From Clostridium muellerianum (GTDB taxonomy: Bacteria > Bacillota > Clostridia > Clostridiales > Clostridiaceae), in assembly GCF_012926525.1 (NCBI RefSeq), contig NZ_JABBNI010000004.1:124001-188000 (forward strand): DNA of 64,000 bases, in the 5' to 3' direction. The notes beneath the pieces were generated by a model that was not told where the DNA came from, did not search any database, and saw only the letters and a program-made list of their open reading frames with translations. Below are positions 1 to 9,604 of this stretch, piece after piece. The position numbers and the translations under genes are program-made. How positions within the stretch are numbered: the stretch's first letter is position 1; each line of letters opens with the position of its first letter.

Positions 1-1060
1 CAAGTCCATCAGGAGTATGTGCATAATCAACTATAACCTCATAGCCTAAATTATAATCTTTAGTTACTATTTCACATCTTCCAGGTACACACAGCATACT
101 TTCTAACCCCTGCTTTGCAGCTGCAAGACTCATTCCTTCTCCTAAACATGCTGCTGCGCTACCAAGAGCATTCATAACATTATACCTTCCTGGTATATTT
201 AAATTTATATGCTGAGTTTCATTTTTGTATGTTATATCAAATTCTACTCCTCTAGAATGCATGTGTAAGTTACTACCTTTAACATCCGCATCTTTATCTA
301 TAGCATAAGATGTCTTTTTTCCTTCAGAATCTTTATATACTCTTTCACCATAATCATCATCTATATTTACAATCGAGCTTGAAGTGTTTTTAAACAATAT
401 AAGTTTTGCATTATAATAATTTTCGAAGGTCTTATGAAAATCTAGATGATCTCTTGTCAAATTAGTGAATATTCCTTGAGAAAATTTTACTCCATATACT
501 CTATCTAAATATAACGAATGAGATGATACCTCCATAATACAATAATTAACTCCTTCTTGTACCATTTCTGCAAATAATTTTTGAAGCTCTAAGGACTCAG
601 GTGTAGTTCTATGAGCTGGTATTTTTTTATCTCCAATATAATTAGCTATAGTACCTAAAAGTCCAACTTTATATCCTTTAGCTTCTAAAATAGATTTCAT
701 CATAAATGTTGAAGTAGTTTTTCCATTTGTACCTGTTATTCCTATCACCTTCAATTTATCTGAAGGATGATCATAATAATTAGCTGAAGCTAAAGCTAAC
801 CCTTTTCTAGTGTCTTCAGTTTTTATGACTGTACAATTAGGAATGTTTTCTATATTTCTGCTGCAGATAATAGCAGTAGCTCCACTATTTACTGCATCAT
901 TTATATATTTATGTCCATCTGTACTATATCCTTCAATGCATACAAATAGATCCCCACCTTTTACCTTTCTAGAATCATACTGAATCTCTTTTATATCTAA
1001 GTCATCGCTGCCATTTATTAATTCATACTTAATTCCTTTTAGTATATTTTTCAAGTTCAT
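1..1060 (-). CDS. murE: UDP-N-acetylmuramoyl-tripeptide synthetase MurE, C-terminus cut off by window edge
   Basis: Cytoplasmic Mur ligase that adds the third amino acid (meso-diaminopimelate in most clostridia) to UDP-MurNAc-L-Ala-D-Glu in peptidoglycan precursor synthesis. The ATG at 1060 has a GAGGGGTG-type ribosome site just upstream. Translation gives an N-terminal substrate domain, then the ATP-binding [10 protein letters not shown] loop, the TTPESLELQ segment that binds the UDP-sugar substrate, and a DYAHTPDGL motif at the cut edge. About 353 residues are visible, so roughly the last quarter (ligase C-terminal domain) lies outside the window. It follows spoVD by 82 bases, the usual order in clostridial division clusters. 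The identity is certain. The amino acid specificity cannot be judged because the deciding C-terminal residues are missing. Confidence 0.96.
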   Translation of the reverse strand, partial: MNLKNILKGIKYELINGSDDLDIKEIQYDSRKVKGGDLFVCIEGYSTDGHKYINDAVNSGATAIICSRNIENIPNCTVIKTEDTRKGLALASANYYDHPSDKLKVIGITGTNGKTTSTFMMKSILEAKGYKVGLLGTIANYIGDKKIPAHRTTPESLELQKLFAEMVQEGVNYCIMEVSSHSLYLDRVYGVKFSQGIFTNLTRDHLDFHKTFENYYNAKLILFKNTSSSIVNIDDDYGERVYKDSEGKKTSYAIDKDADVKGSNLHMHSRGVEFDITYKNETQHINLNIPGRYNVMNALGSAAACLGEGMSLAAAKQGLESMLCVPGRCEIVTKDYNLGYEVIVDYAHTPDGL

Positions 1061-1096
1061 AAAAACACCCCTCTTTAATTATTTTTACATAGTATT

Positions 1097-1135
1097 GGCA
1101 TGCAACACATATAGCTTATTTATGTATTGCATGCC
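1097..1135. other. Hairpin between spoVD and murE
   Basis: A 15-base inverted repeat (GGCATGCAACACATA against TATGTATTGCATGCC, one G-U pair on one strand) with a 9-base loop fills half of the 82-base gap between spoVD and murE. No T-run follows it on the minus strand, so it does not look like a standard terminator. It could be an mRNA-stabilising or processing structure that sets murE apart from spoVD. Confidence 0.5.
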
Positions 1136-1142
1136 TAATATT

Positions 1143-3332
1143 TTAATCTCCTAATATGTCAGTGTCAAGTTTTACTACCGTTCCTTTTTGTACCTCATTT
1201 CCTGGTTCAATACTTTGATCTGACACTATTCCTTCATCATTAAAGTCTGCCTTCAAACCTAAACCATTAAACACAGCTACTGCTTTTTCAGAACTTAGTC
1301 CTTTAACATCAGGAACAGATACTACTTTATTATAGTTTTGTGTGTTTCCCGTGTAAAGTACAATTTTACTTTCCTCTTTTACTGTATAACCTGGTTTAGG
1401 ATTCATATCTATAATATAATCTCCATTTGAATCTAATTCATAGGTTAAATTGTGTTCCTTAAGCACCTTTTCAGCATCAGCTTTTTTCATACCTCTTACA
1501 TCGGGAACTATTACATCTTTTAACATACTTTTCTTTATATCTTCACTACTAGCATCACTATTAATAGCTAGGTAATTGAATATATCATTAAATACTTGCT
1601 TTGCTACTGGTGCAGATATTTGTCCTGCATAATAATTAGATGGATCAGGTTCATCTATAGATACAAAAAGAGTTATTTTAGGATCACTAGCTGGTGCCAT
1701 ACCTGCAAAAGATGCTATATATTTTCCCTGTTGATATCCACCAGCCCCAGCTTTTTGTGCTGTTCCGGTTTTTCCAGCTATATGATAACCATCTATAAAA
1801 GCTTTTTTACCTCCACCTTCTGCAACTACTTTTTCAAGATAACCTCTAAGCTGTGCCACTTTATCTGAATCTACAATTTTTCTACTATTAGATCCTGATA
1901 TATCAAACTTTTTATCTACTATTTCGCTACTACTCTTTTCATCATAATGTGATATTTCTTTCATTACATGAGGTGTTATTAAAGTTCCTCCATTTGCAAC
2001 TGCATTAAAAGCTGTTAGATACTGAACTCCTGATACTGTATTGGCCTGTCCAAATGATATGGTAGCTAAATCAATATCACTTATACTGTTAGTTTTTTTT
2101 ACAATTCCTTTAGCTTCTCCTGGTAAATCTATGCCTGTTTTTTGTCCGAATCCAAATTTTTTTATATACTTATTTAAATTTTCCTTACCTATCATTTTTC
2201 CTAATTGGGCAAAGCCTACATTACAAGAATTTTTTAATATGTCGGTAAAGACTTGTTCCCCATGTCCACCTCTCTTCCAACAATGTATAACTTTTTTACC
2301 TATGGTAATACTTCCTGAACATGAAAACTTATCACTTTCTTTAACAGCTCCTTCTTCTAAAGCAGCTGTTGCTGTTATAACCTTAAATATAGATCCTGGT
2401 TCAAAAGCGTCATTAACTGCTCTGTTTCTCCATAACTTTTGAAGTTCATCATAAGATTTATCTTTAATCCAGGGACTGTTCGGATTATAATCCGGTTTGT
2501 TTACCATGGCAAGAATTTCTCCATTTTTAGGATTCATAGCCATTATAGTAACTGCCTTTGCTTTATTATCACTTAAAGCCTGATCCGCAGCCTTTTCGCA
2601 AAAATGCTGTATTGTCTCATCTATAGTTAAAACTACATCTTCTCCGTCTATAGGTTTAGTATACTCAGAAATAGTATTGGTAAATTCTTTACTTTTCTTA
2701 TCAGTTTCTGCTATTCTCATACCTGGCATTCCTGAAAGTTCTTTATTATAATAAAGTTCTACTCCCGTAAGCCCATTTCCATCAGAATTTGTATGTCCCA
2801 TAACATGTGAAAGAAAATTATTATTTGGATAATACCTTTTAGTATCTGCAGATACCAAAATACCTCTTAAATTTAAACTTCTAACATTATCAGCTTCTGT
2901 TTTTTCAACTCTTCTTTTTAATGTAGCAGATCCAAGCGGAAGCCCTCCCGGCAAAGTTTTATTAAGCACTTTAGTTATTTTATTTTTATCCATAGATAAA
3001 GCAGAAGATAACCTATTTGCCACATCCTCTTTAGATAAATTTTTCTCTTTCATGGTATCTCTTAAGGTATTCATATCTAAATCTATTCTATAAACATTAG
3101 CACTTACAGCTAATTCATGACCACCTCTATCAAGAATCCTACCTCTTTTAGCTTCAATTTTTACTTCACTTGTCCATTGATCTATGGCAATAGCTTTTAA
3201 TTTAGCAGATTCATAAGCCATAACATAAGTCATTCTACCAAGCAATAATAAAAATGTTATAAAAAGAAAACCAAAAATTATCATCATCCTTTTTCTTATG
3301 ATAACTTTATCTCTGTATTCCTTTTTATTCAA
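1143..3332 (-). CDS. spoVD: Stage V sporulation protein D (penicillin-binding transpeptidase with two PASTA domains)
   Basis: Class B penicillin-binding protein that cross-links peptidoglycan. SpoVD homologues act in spore cortex synthesis and are close relatives of the division protein FtsI. The 729 residues show an N-terminal membrane anchor (about 15-33), a PBP dimer domain (about 57-220) and a transpeptidase domain with all three active-site motifs: SIFK with Ser314, SCN at 369-371, and KTGT at 521-524. Two PASTA domains follow (about 606-662 and 670-726). The start is TTG with GGGGGG seven bases upstream. It sits between the ftsL-like gene and murE. The PASTA tail and position favour SpoVD, but a vegetative FtsI role cannot be excluded. 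Confidence 0.92.
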   Translation of the reverse strand: MNKKEYRDKVIIRKRMMIIFGFLFITFLLLLGRMTYVMAYESAKLKAIAIDQWTSEVKIEAKRGRILDRGGHELAVSANVYRIDLDMNTLRDTMKEKNLSKEDVANRLSSALSMDKNKITKVLNKTLPGGLPLGSATLKRRVEKTEADNVRSLNLRGILVSADTKRYYPNNNFLSHVMGHTNSDGNGLTGVELYYNKELSGMPGMRIAETDKKSKEFTNTISEYTKPIDGEDVVLTIDETIQHFCEKAADQALSDNKAKAVTIMAMNPKNGEILAMVNKPDYNPNSPWIKDKSYDELQKLWRNRAVNDAFEPGSIFKVITATAALEEGAVKESDKFSCSGSITIGKKVIHCWKRGGHGEQVFTDILKNSCNVGFAQLGKMIGKENLNKYIKKFGFGQKTGIDLPGEAKGIVKKTNSISDIDLATISFGQANTVSGVQYLTAFNAVANGGTLITPHVMKEISHYDEKSSSEIVDKKFDISGSNSRKIVDSDKVAQLRGYLEKVVAEGGGKKAFIDGYHIAGKTGTAQKAGAGGYQQGKYIASFAGMAPASDPKITLFVSIDEPDPSNYYAGQISAPVAKQVFNDIFNYLAINSDASSEDIKKSMLKDVIVPDVRGMKKADAEKVLKEHNLTYELDSNGDYIIDMNPKPGYTVKEESKIVLYTGNTQNYNKVVSVPDVKGLSSEKAVAVFNGLGLKADFNDEGIVSDQSIEPGNEVQKGTVVKLDTDILGD

Positions 3333-3391
3333 TAATTTTCCCCCCGTAAAACATTGCTTTCTTAAAAAGTTTAATAATACACTGATGTTAA

Positions 3392-3880
3392 TTAAAATAA
3401 CATCTTAGTAATTTTGTTCCACACACCTTTAGGAACCTGGTTTTCTGATTTTTTATCGGAAGATTTTATAACTTCCTTATCCAAATCTGCTTGTACTGCT
3501 GTACCTTTATCCGGAGCTATCATATGTAATTTATTAATTGCAGAATCTTCTATATATTGAATGTTATTATATTTAACTAAATCTACTTTTAGATTTTCAT
3601 TATCTCTATTTACTTGATTTATATTCTTATTTATAGAATTCAACTGCTGCTGCATATTATAAATTACACAATATCTACCTACAAGTAATACTCCTACTGT
3701 AAAAGCTAAACTAATATTTCTTATTGTTTTAATCTTACCTTTTAATCTTTTTTGCCTTAGTTTCTTTTCCTTTGCTTTTCTTTTTAAATCTTCCTTTTCC
3801 TTTTCTTCCAGGTAAGGCACATATTCAGGTTGGAGAACAGTATTTCCTGATACAATATTATCTTTATTTACCACTATCAC
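3392..3880 (-). CDS. ftsL: FtsL/DivIC-like cell division protein
   Basis: Small bitopic membrane protein predicted to link divisome parts at the septum. A highly charged basic cytoplasmic N-terminus (about residues 28-55) precedes one transmembrane helix (about 58-75) and then a coiled-coil rich in N, Q, K and L (about 78-110), the standard FtsL/DivIC layout. Sequence conservation in this family is low, so the call rests on architecture and on position between rsmH and spoVD. GTG codons at 3889 and 3880 are possible starts. The second is chosen because GAGGTG then lies six bases upstream, whereas the first overlaps that site. The C-terminal tail after the coiled coil is lysine-rich and of unknown use. 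Confidence 0.8.
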   Translation of the reverse strand: MIVVNKDNIVSGNTVLQPEYVPYLEEKEKEDLKRKAKEKKLRQKRLKGKIKTIRNISLAFTVGVLLVGRYCVIYNMQQQLNSINKNINQVNRDNENLKVDLVKYNNIQYIEDSAINKLHMIAPDKGTAVQADLDKEVIKSSDKKSENQVPKGVWNKITKMLF

Positions 3881-3907
3881 TTTATTCACCTCACACTTTT
3901 TTTAGAA

Positions 3908-4837
3908 CTATATTCTCTCAGCCACTCTTAGTTTTGCACTCTTACTTCTTGAATTATTAGCTATTTCTTCTTTGGAAGGTTCTATAGGCTTCCTACTTAT
4001 TATTTTTACAAGAGGTTTTTTTCCACATGCACATATAGGAAAGTCTGGTGGACATGTACAAGGATCTTCTAACTGTTTAAATTTAACCTTTATTTTTCTA
4101 TCTTCTAATGAATGGAAAGTTATAATAGATAACCTTCCTCCCTTGTTTAAACGATTTATACTGTCCTCTACAGCCTTATCTAATATTTGCAATTCTTTAT
4201 TTACTTCTATTCTTATAGCCTGAAATGTCCTTTTAGCAGGATGACCATCTTTTTGAAACCTTGCAGGTATTGCTGATCTTATTATATCTACAAGTTCCAA
4301 TGTAGTTTTTATCGGAAATTTTTCTCTTTTCTGTACTATAAATTTTGCTATTCTTTTAGCAAAATTATCTTCACCGTATTCCTTTATTATCCTGTAAAGC
4401 TGATCTTCGCTATAAAGATTTACTATGTCATAAGCAGAAGTATCACTGTCTCTGTCCATTCTCATATCTAGAGGCGCATCTTTCATGTAGCTAAAGCCTC
4501 TTTCAGCCTCATCTAATTGATAAGACGATACTCCTAGATCCATCATAATTCCATCTACTTTTTCTATATTAAGTTCCTCTAAAATTTCATCTATATTATA
4601 AAAGTTATTATGTACATATGTTACATTATTAAATTCCTTTAATCTTTCACTTGCTGCTTCTAATGCAGATGTATCTTGGTCTATTCCTATAAGTCTACCT
4701 TTAGAAGACAACCTTTTAAGTATTTCATATGAATGTCCTCCTCCTCCTAAAGTACCATCTACATATATTCCATCCTCTTTTATGTTTAATGATTCTATAG
4801 TTTCTTCTAACAATACTGATACATGTTTAAATTCCAT
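3908..4837 (-). CDS. rsmH: 16S rRNA (cytosine1402-N4)-methyltransferase RsmH
   Basis: SAM-dependent methyltransferase (formerly MraW) that N4-methylates C1402 in the ribosomal P site. At 309 residues it has the normal family length. The SAM-binding loop [10 protein letters not shown] is at residues 27-36. The [16 protein letters not shown] segment and the DAPLDMRM motif that lines the active site are both present, as is the late FHSLEDR signature. A cysteine-rich stretch near the C-terminus ([16 protein letters not shown]) is common in Firmicute members. An AGGTAGG-like ribosome site precedes the ATG. It lies 24 bases downstream of mraZ in the same transcript. Confidence 0.97.
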   Translation of the reverse strand: MEFKHVSVLLEETIESLNIKEDGIYVDGTLGGGGHSYEILKRLSSKGRLIGIDQDTSALEAASERLKEFNNVTYVHNNFYNIDEILEELNIEKVDGIMMDLGVSSYQLDEAERGFSYMKDAPLDMRMDRDSDTSAYDIVNLYSEDQLYRIIKEYGEDNFAKRIAKFIVQKREKFPIKTTLELVDIIRSAIPARFQKDGHPAKRTFQAIRIEVNKELQILDKAVEDSINRLNKGGRLSIITFHSLEDRKIKVKFKQLEDPCTCPPDFPICACGKKPLVKIISRKPIEPSKEEIANNSRSKSAKLRVAERI

Positions 4838-4861
4838 CTACAAACCTACCTCCGACTTATA

Positions 4862-5290
4862 TTATATTCCAAGCTCACTCATTTGTTCTGCAATCTGATT
4901 AAAATCTATATTTGAACTATTATACTGTATCCATCTCTCTTTGCTCCATATTTCTAATCTATTAGACACTCCAATACTTACTATTTCCTTTTTTATCTCT
5001 CCGTATTCTAAAAGGCTCTGTGGAATTAAAGTTCTTCCTTGCTTATCCAGTTCCATTTCATTAGCACCGGAAAAAAAGAACCTAACAAAAGCTCGTGCAT
5101 TTTTACTAGTTAAAGGAAGTTTCCTTAATTTACTTTCAAGCATTCTCCACTCATCTGAAGGATAAGCATACAAACAACCATCTAGTCCTTTAGTAAGTAT
5201 AAACTTACTTCCAAGCTCTTCTCTAAACTTAGAGGGTATGATTATTCTATTTTTATTATCTAATGCATGTTCATACTCCCCTATAAACAT
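4862..5290 (-). CDS. mraZ: Transcriptional regulator MraZ
   Basis: DNA-binding protein with two tandem AbrB-like SpoVT/MraZ half-domains, first gene of the division and cell-wall cluster and generally a repressor of its own operon. The 142 residues match the family. The conserved N-terminal segment [23 protein letters not shown] is visible near residues 2-24, and its second-repeat counterpart [16 protein letters not shown] near 76-91. MraZ proteins form ring-shaped multimers that bind arrays of short direct repeats. Three such repeats lie directly upstream of this gene (see 5317-5347), which supports autoregulation here. Confidence 0.97.
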   Translation of the reverse strand: MFIGEYEHALDNKNRIIIPSKFREELGSKFILTKGLDGCLYAYPSDEWRMLESKLRKLPLTSKNARAFVRFFFSGANEMELDKQGRTLIPQSLLEYGEIKKEIVSIGVSNRLEIWSKERWIQYNSSNIDFNQIAEQMSELGI

Positions 5291-5316
5291 TTTTTACACC
5301 TCTATTGGGTTATTTA

Positions 5317-5347
5317 CTCCACTTTGCTCCACTTTTAACCACTAATT
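5317..5347 (-). promoter_or_regulatory. Candidate MraZ operator: three AGTGG boxes spaced 10 bp
   Basis: Between the predicted -10 box and the mraZ start codon the minus strand carries AGTGG three times, each copy exactly ten bases after the last (plus-strand CCACT at 5319, 5329 and 5339). The last two boxes read AAAGTGGAG and AAAGTGGAG-like. One helical turn of spacing and an AAAGTG-type core match MraZ boxes described in other bacteria. Binding here would block early elongation or promoter clearance. Confidence 0.7.
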
Positions 5348-5358
5348 TTACATATTCT

Positions 5359-5388
5359 ATATTAACATAAAAATTCCTTCTTTGTCTA
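5359..5388 (-). promoter_or_regulatory. SigA-type promoter of the mraZ operon
   Basis: On the minus strand TAGACA is followed after 18 bases by TAATAT, preceded by an extended -10 TGT. The predicted start of transcription falls about 60 bases before the mraZ ATG and just upstream of the three MraZ boxes. Confidence 0.6.
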
Positions 5389-5547
5389 AAATAATTTTAA
5401 TTATTTTTTTAAGGGAATTAAAATTATTTTTCACTATTATTCGATAACATCTCCTTTAATGTTCCAATAAATGGTACCTAAATCAACTACAATAAAAGTC
5501 ATATTACCACTTAATTCCATATAATCTTGAATAAAGTATACAACCTT

Positions 5548-5754
5548 TTAAAGGACAATTGACAGAGGACAGAGGACAATGAAGGTAAGTTTTCTTCCTT
5601 ATGTCAGAAAACTAATTTATTTTTAAAGCAGCAATATTTCGCTTTAGCGAAATGAGCCATTAAAAATTTAATTAAAGATTTTTCGTAGTGTAACGGAGAA
5701 AAATTATCCTTCACTGTCCTCTGTCAATTGTCCTCTGTCCTCTGTCCTCTTAAA
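5548..5754. repeat. Interspersed palindromic repeat, copy A
   Basis: About 205 bases bounded by inverted arms. The left arm contains GGACAATTGACAGAGGAC and the right arm contains its reverse complement form GTCCTCTGTCAATTGTCC, each followed by GAAGG (read inward). Inside the arms the hexanucleotide GAGGAC/GGACAG is itself tandemly repeated. The centre is AT-rich with a small GCTTTAGCGAAATGAGC hairpin. Similar arms occur at 7011, 27161 and 40792. It fills most of the 586-base gap between mraZ and ychF, which holds no gene. Confidence 0.75.
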
Positions 5755-5791
5755 AATAAACTTATCCTTAATCATCATAGCCTTTGTCAGG

Positions 5792-5820
5792 TTGAAATAC
5801 CTTCTCTTGTAGGGTATAAT
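5792..5820 (+). promoter_or_regulatory. SigA-type promoter of ychF
   Basis: TTGAAA at 5792-5797, a 17-base spacer and TATAAT at 5815-5820, giving a leader of about 50 bases before the ychF ATG. Confidence 0.75.
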
Positions 5821-5876
5821 TTAATAGGAAAAATTTAAGTTTTTTATAATTTAATAATTGAAAGGAATGTACATAA

Positions 5877-6977
5877 ATGAAACTTGGAATCGTAGGATTA
5901 CCTAATGTAGGTAAAAGTACTTTATTTAATGCTATAACAAAAGCTGGAGCTGAGTCTGCTAATTATCCTTTCTGCACCATAGAACCTAATGTAGGTGTGG
6001 TTAGTGTTCCTGATAAAAGATTAGATGTTCTTGAAAAAATGTATAATTCTAAGAAAAAAGTATATACAGCTATAGAATTCTATGATATAGCAGGGTTAGT
6101 TAAAGGAGCAAGTAAAGGAGAAGGACTTGGAAACAAATTCTTATCACACATAAGAGAAGTTGAATCTATAGTTCATGTAGTGAGATGTTTTAATGATCCT
6201 AATGTAGTTCATGTGGATGGATCCATAGATCCTATTCGTGATATTGAAACTATAAATCTAGAACTTGTATTTTCAGATATAGAGGTAATGGATAGAAGAA
6301 TTGAAAAAATTGTTAAACTTGCTAAAAGCGGAAGCAGCAAAGAAGCTAAAGCTGAATATGAACTAATGCTTAAAGTAAAAAAACATCTTGAAGATGGTAA
6401 CCCAGTTAGAACTTTAGAGCTAACTGAAGATGAAAATGAAATTGTTAAAGGATATTTTCTTCTTACAACAAAGCCAGTATTATACGTATCAAATATTTCT
6501 GAAGATGACTTGATTTCCGGAAACTTAGAAAATGACTATGTAAAAAAAGTTAAAGACTATGCTTCTAAAGAAGGTTCTGAAGTAATAGTTATTTCAGCTA
6601 AAATAGAAGAAGAGCTTTCCACTCTTGAAGATGATGAGAAAAAAGAAATGCTTCAAGAATATGGGCTTGATGAGGCCGGACTTGATAAATTAATACATTC
6701 AAGTTATAAGTTACTAGGTCTTATGAGCTTTTTAACTGCTGGTGTTCAAGAAGTTAGAGCCTGGACTGTAAAAAATGGAACAAAAGCACCTAAAGCTGCT
6801 GGAAAAATTCATACAGATATTGAAAGAGGATTTATAAGAGCTGAAATAGTATCTTATGATAAACTTGTAGAATGCGGCTGTGAAGCTGCTGCAAAAGAAA
6901 AAGGCTTCTTTAGACTTGAAGGAAAAGATTACATCATGCAGGACGGTGACATTGTTAATTTTAGATTTAATGTTTAA
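5877..6977 (+). CDS. ychF: YchF/OLA1-family ribosome-associated ATPase
   Basis: Obg-related P-loop NTPase that binds ribosomes and, unusually for the class, prefers ATP over GTP. The 366 residues match the family. The G1 loop GLPNVGKS is at residues 7-14, the G3 motif DIAGLVKGA begins at Asp70, and the G4 position reads NISE (206-209) in place of NKxD, the hallmark of ATP-preferring YchF. The C-terminal TGS-type domain ends in the conserved YIMQDGDIVNFRFNV. The gene is monocistronic, with its own promoter and a hairpin downstream (7080-7112). Homologues are linked to oxidative stress and translation quality control. Confidence 0.97.
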   Translation: MKLGIVGLPNVGKSTLFNAITKAGAESANYPFCTIEPNVGVVSVPDKRLDVLEKMYNSKKKVYTAIEFYDIAGLVKGASKGEGLGNKFLSHIREVESIVHVVRCFNDPNVVHVDGSIDPIRDIETINLELVFSDIEVMDRRIEKIVKLAKSGSSKEAKAEYELMLKVKKHLEDGNPVRTLELTEDENEIVKGYFLLTTKPVLYVSNISEDDLISGNLENDYVKKVKDYASKEGSEVIVISAKIEEELSTLEDDEKKEMLQEYGLDEAGLDKLIHSSYKLLGLMSFLTAGVQEVRAWTVKNGTKAPKAAGKIHTDIERGFIRAEIVSYDKLVECGCEAAAKEKGFFRLEGKDYIMQDGDIVNFRFNV

Positions 6978-7010
6978 AATATGAAAATAATGCAAAGCAT
7001 TATTTAGAGG

Positions 7011-7079
7011 ACAATTGACAGAGGGCAAAAGACAATGAAGGTAAGTTTTCTTCCTTACGTCAGAAAACTAATTTATTTT
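7011..7079. repeat. Interspersed palindromic repeat, half copy B
   Basis: Contains GAGGACAATTGACAGAGGGC, then GACAATGAAGGTAAGTTTTC, then TCAGAAAACTAATTTATTTT, matching the left half of the element at 5548 almost base for base for about 65 bases. The right arm is missing. In its place is the hairpin at 7080-7112. This is a truncated copy just downstream of ychF. Confidence 0.7.
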
Positions 7080-7112
7080 AAAGCTTGTTTTGCTAACGCA
7101 AAGCAAGCTTTA
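7080..7112. terminator. Hairpin downstream of ychF and of the convergent Lon-like gene
   Basis: AAAGCTTGTTTTGC, TAAC loop, GCAAAGCAAGCTTT: a near-perfect stem of 13-14 bases between two convergent genes. A-rich DNA precedes it and only a short T-run follows it, so termination strength is uncertain, but its position is right for both genes. Confidence 0.5.
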
Positions 7113-7132
7113 AATTTATTAGTATAAATAAC

Positions 7133-9442
7133 TTACTTACTTTTTCTATGTTTTGTTGTGTATTTTTTCAATTCTCTATTCAGTTTATCCATAATTTCAT
7201 TATACCCAAAACTTTCTTCTCCCATTAACACTTCTACAGCATCTTTGACAGAACTCATAGAATATATATGAAAATTTCCATTTTTGATTTCTTCCTCTAC
7301 TTCTTTATTTAAAACGAGACTACTCAAATTAGATTCTGGAATTAATACACCTTTATATTTTACATTATCCTTTAACTTACAAATTTTAAAAAACCCTTCT
7401 ATTTTCTCATTTACTCCACCTATAGGCTGTACTTTTCCAAATTGATTTATAGATCCTGTAACCGCTATATTTTGCTTTATACCAATCTTACTTAGAGATG
7501 ATATTATAGATACTGCTTCTGCTACAGATGCACTATCACCATCTACTTTCCCATAGATTTGCTCAAAGCTTAGGTGAAAATCTACAGGTATTCTTTCATA
7601 ACCACCTATAAGATTAGTTATAAATCCTTTCAAAGTATTTATAGCTTTATTATGAATATTTCCACTTAAATCACTTTCTTTTTGTACATCTATTATATTT
7701 CCTTCACCTTTATAACAACAACAGGTTATTTTTATAGGTTTTCCAAAGCTGCAGTATCCTGTATCTATCACTGATAAACCGTTTATCTGGCCTACTAATT
7801 TTCCCGTTACATTTATAAATATCTTATTGTCTTTATAACTTTCATTTATTTGTTCTTCTATTATATCTTCAGTATAAACTGTATCTATTATATCTTTTTC
7901 TTCTATTTCATTTCTATTATTTACTTGCACCTTATTGTTAGAAACTGTAAGTATTCTATTTAATTCATAATCATCCATATAAAACTTATTTCTATTTTCA
8001 GCTCTTCTAGATAAAAATTTGGCTAACTCTACTACAGCATCCTGAGATAAATGATAAAAATTATTAGCTCTGCAGATTCCATATATTTTTAACAAAAATA
8101 ATTTTTTGGTTTCTTCATTAATTTCCAGCATAGATTTATATTCAGCTCTTACTTTAAATATTTTTTTAAAATCTTCATCGTAACTATATAAAAGATCGTA
8201 AATATTATAATCACCTATGATTAATATCTTCTCACTAAATTTAACAGGCTCAGGTTTTAAACCACTTAAAGACAAAAACTCTAAATATCCTCTATTATAG
8301 TCTAAATCTACTTTTCCACTCATAATAGACTTTTTTAAATGGTAATATGATGAAGGATTGTTTAAAAGACTGCTGGCTCTAATTATAATACATCCTCCAT
8401 TAGCCTTTAAGAGTGATCCTGCTTTTATCAAGTTTATGTCTGTATAGTATACTCCATTTTTACTTTCATACTCTATAATACCAAGTAAATTATTTACACT
8501 AGGATCTTCTTCAAATATTACAGGTGGACCTGGATTTTCACTATTATCCACTAATACATTTACCATATACTTATATATTATATGACTTATTTCATCTTCA
8601 TCATCATCATAGTTTATAGAGTATATTTCCTTTATACCACTTTCTATTTCGCTACAAACATATCTTAAAAATTCTATGGCATCATTATCTTCCATAAACT
8701 TTTCCAAATACTCTTTCTTAATATCTTTAGTTTTTTCACTATAATGCTTATCCATAAGTAGTTTTATTTCTTCGACTCCAGATAGTTCTATGTCTTTTAA
8801 TTCTTCTAAAACCTTTTGAGCATTATTCTTTAAAGTACCAGCTTTACTTAATATTTGTTCTTTTTTATCTACTTCTAGCTTTTCATACTCATTTTCATTC
8901 ATAGTTTCATCTTTATCTTTCAATGGTATAAACGAAAAACCATTTTGAGTAGCCTTAATAGTAAATCCTTGCTCTTCAGAGAACTTTAACAACTTATCTA
9001 TTATATCCGATCTCTTTTTTTGAATCTCTTCTATTATTTCTTCTTTTTCTCTATTAGATGAATCAATATAAAATTCATAGGTTATCTCTGAATATACTTT
9101 TTGTATTTTTTCAAGCATTTCTTTCAAAACTTTCCCTTTGCCTGCACCTAAAAATAACACTTTGGGAGATTTTTCATCTTCTTTTATAACATAACATATA
9201 TCCTCTGGCCTTTCTTTGGATTTTAAGTTTTTCTTTACAAATTCCATAACTTCCTTTAATTTATTTTTTGAAAAATTGTCTATAAAATAAATGTTATATC
9301 CTTCTTTATCTATTTCCAAAGCTGTTTTTAATTTTTTATATACTTCGTTGTCTTCAGGCATATGGCAGCTATCTTCCCTCAAATTTGTATTTTCAAATTC
9401 AAATTTGTATATAACTTCTTCAGCTGTTAACTCTTTATGCAT
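7133..9442 (-). CDS. Lon-family (S16) protease with degenerate ATPase region
   Basis: Cytoplasmic protease-like protein of the archaeal-LonB/YcbZ-type group. With the start proposed here it has 769 residues. The C-terminal third is a clear Lon peptidase domain: the nucleophile motif KVDGDSASVAEA places the catalytic Ser at residue 637, and GGVNEKIEGF gives the catalytic Lys at 680. The N-terminal part carries the family's YNIYF strand, but the following loop reads IDNFSKNK, with no GxxxxGK[ST] Walker A motif. ATP hydrolysis is therefore doubtful and the protease may be ATP-independent. The ATG at 9442 is chosen because AGGAGG lies seven bases upstream, whereas the ATG at 9460 precedes that site. 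Substrate unknown. Confidence 0.85.
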   Translation of the reverse strand: MHKELTAEEVIYKFEFENTNLREDSCHMPEDNEVYKKLKTALEIDKEGYNIYFIDNFSKNKLKEVMEFVKKNLKSKERPEDICYVIKEDEKSPKVLFLGAGKGKVLKEMLEKIQKVYSEITYEFYIDSSNREKEEIIEEIQKKRSDIIDKLLKFSEEQGFTIKATQNGFSFIPLKDKDETMNENEYEKLEVDKKEQILSKAGTLKNNAQKVLEELKDIELSGVEEIKLLMDKHYSEKTKDIKKEYLEKFMEDNDAIEFLRYVCSEIESGIKEIYSINYDDDEDEISHIIYKYMVNVLVDNSENPGPPVIFEEDPSVNNLLGIIEYESKNGVYYTDINLIKAGSLLKANGGCIIIRASSLLNNPSSYYHLKKSIMSGKVDLDYNRGYLEFLSLSGLKPEPVKFSEKILIIGDYNIYDLLYSYDEDFKKIFKVRAEYKSMLEINEETKKLFLLKIYGICRANNFYHLSQDAVVELAKFLSRRAENRNKFYMDDYELNRILTVSNNKVQVNNRNEIEEKDIIDTVYTEDIIEEQINESYKDNKIFINVTGKLVGQINGLSVIDTGYCSFGKPIKITCCCYKGEGNIIDVQKESDLSGNIHNKAINTLKGFITNLIGGYERIPVDFHLSFEQIYGKVDGDSASVAEAVSIISSLSKIGIKQNIAVTGSINQFGKVQPIGGVNEKIEGFFKICKLKDNVKYKGVLIPESNLSSLVLNKEVEEEIKNGNFHIYSMSSVKDAVEVLMGEESFGYNEIMDKLNRELKKYTTKHRKSK

Positions 9443-9574
9443 ATCCCATCCTCCTTTCATCGCTTACTATAATAATATTCTTAAAATTATTATTTAGGCA
9501 CAAAAAATAAAAAAAACTATAAATTTGAATTTTCTCACCACATTGCATATAATAATACTGTAACTTAATTTTTT

Positions 9575-9604
9575 TTGACAAAGTGCAATTTTATTTAGTA
9601 TACT
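9575..9604 (+). promoter_or_regulatory. SigA-type promoter before the small basic protein gene
   Basis: TTGACA at 9575-9580, an 18-base spacer and TATACT at 9599-9604. It lies about 155 bases before the start at 9761, leaving a long leader in which no known riboswitch was recognised. Confidence 0.65.
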
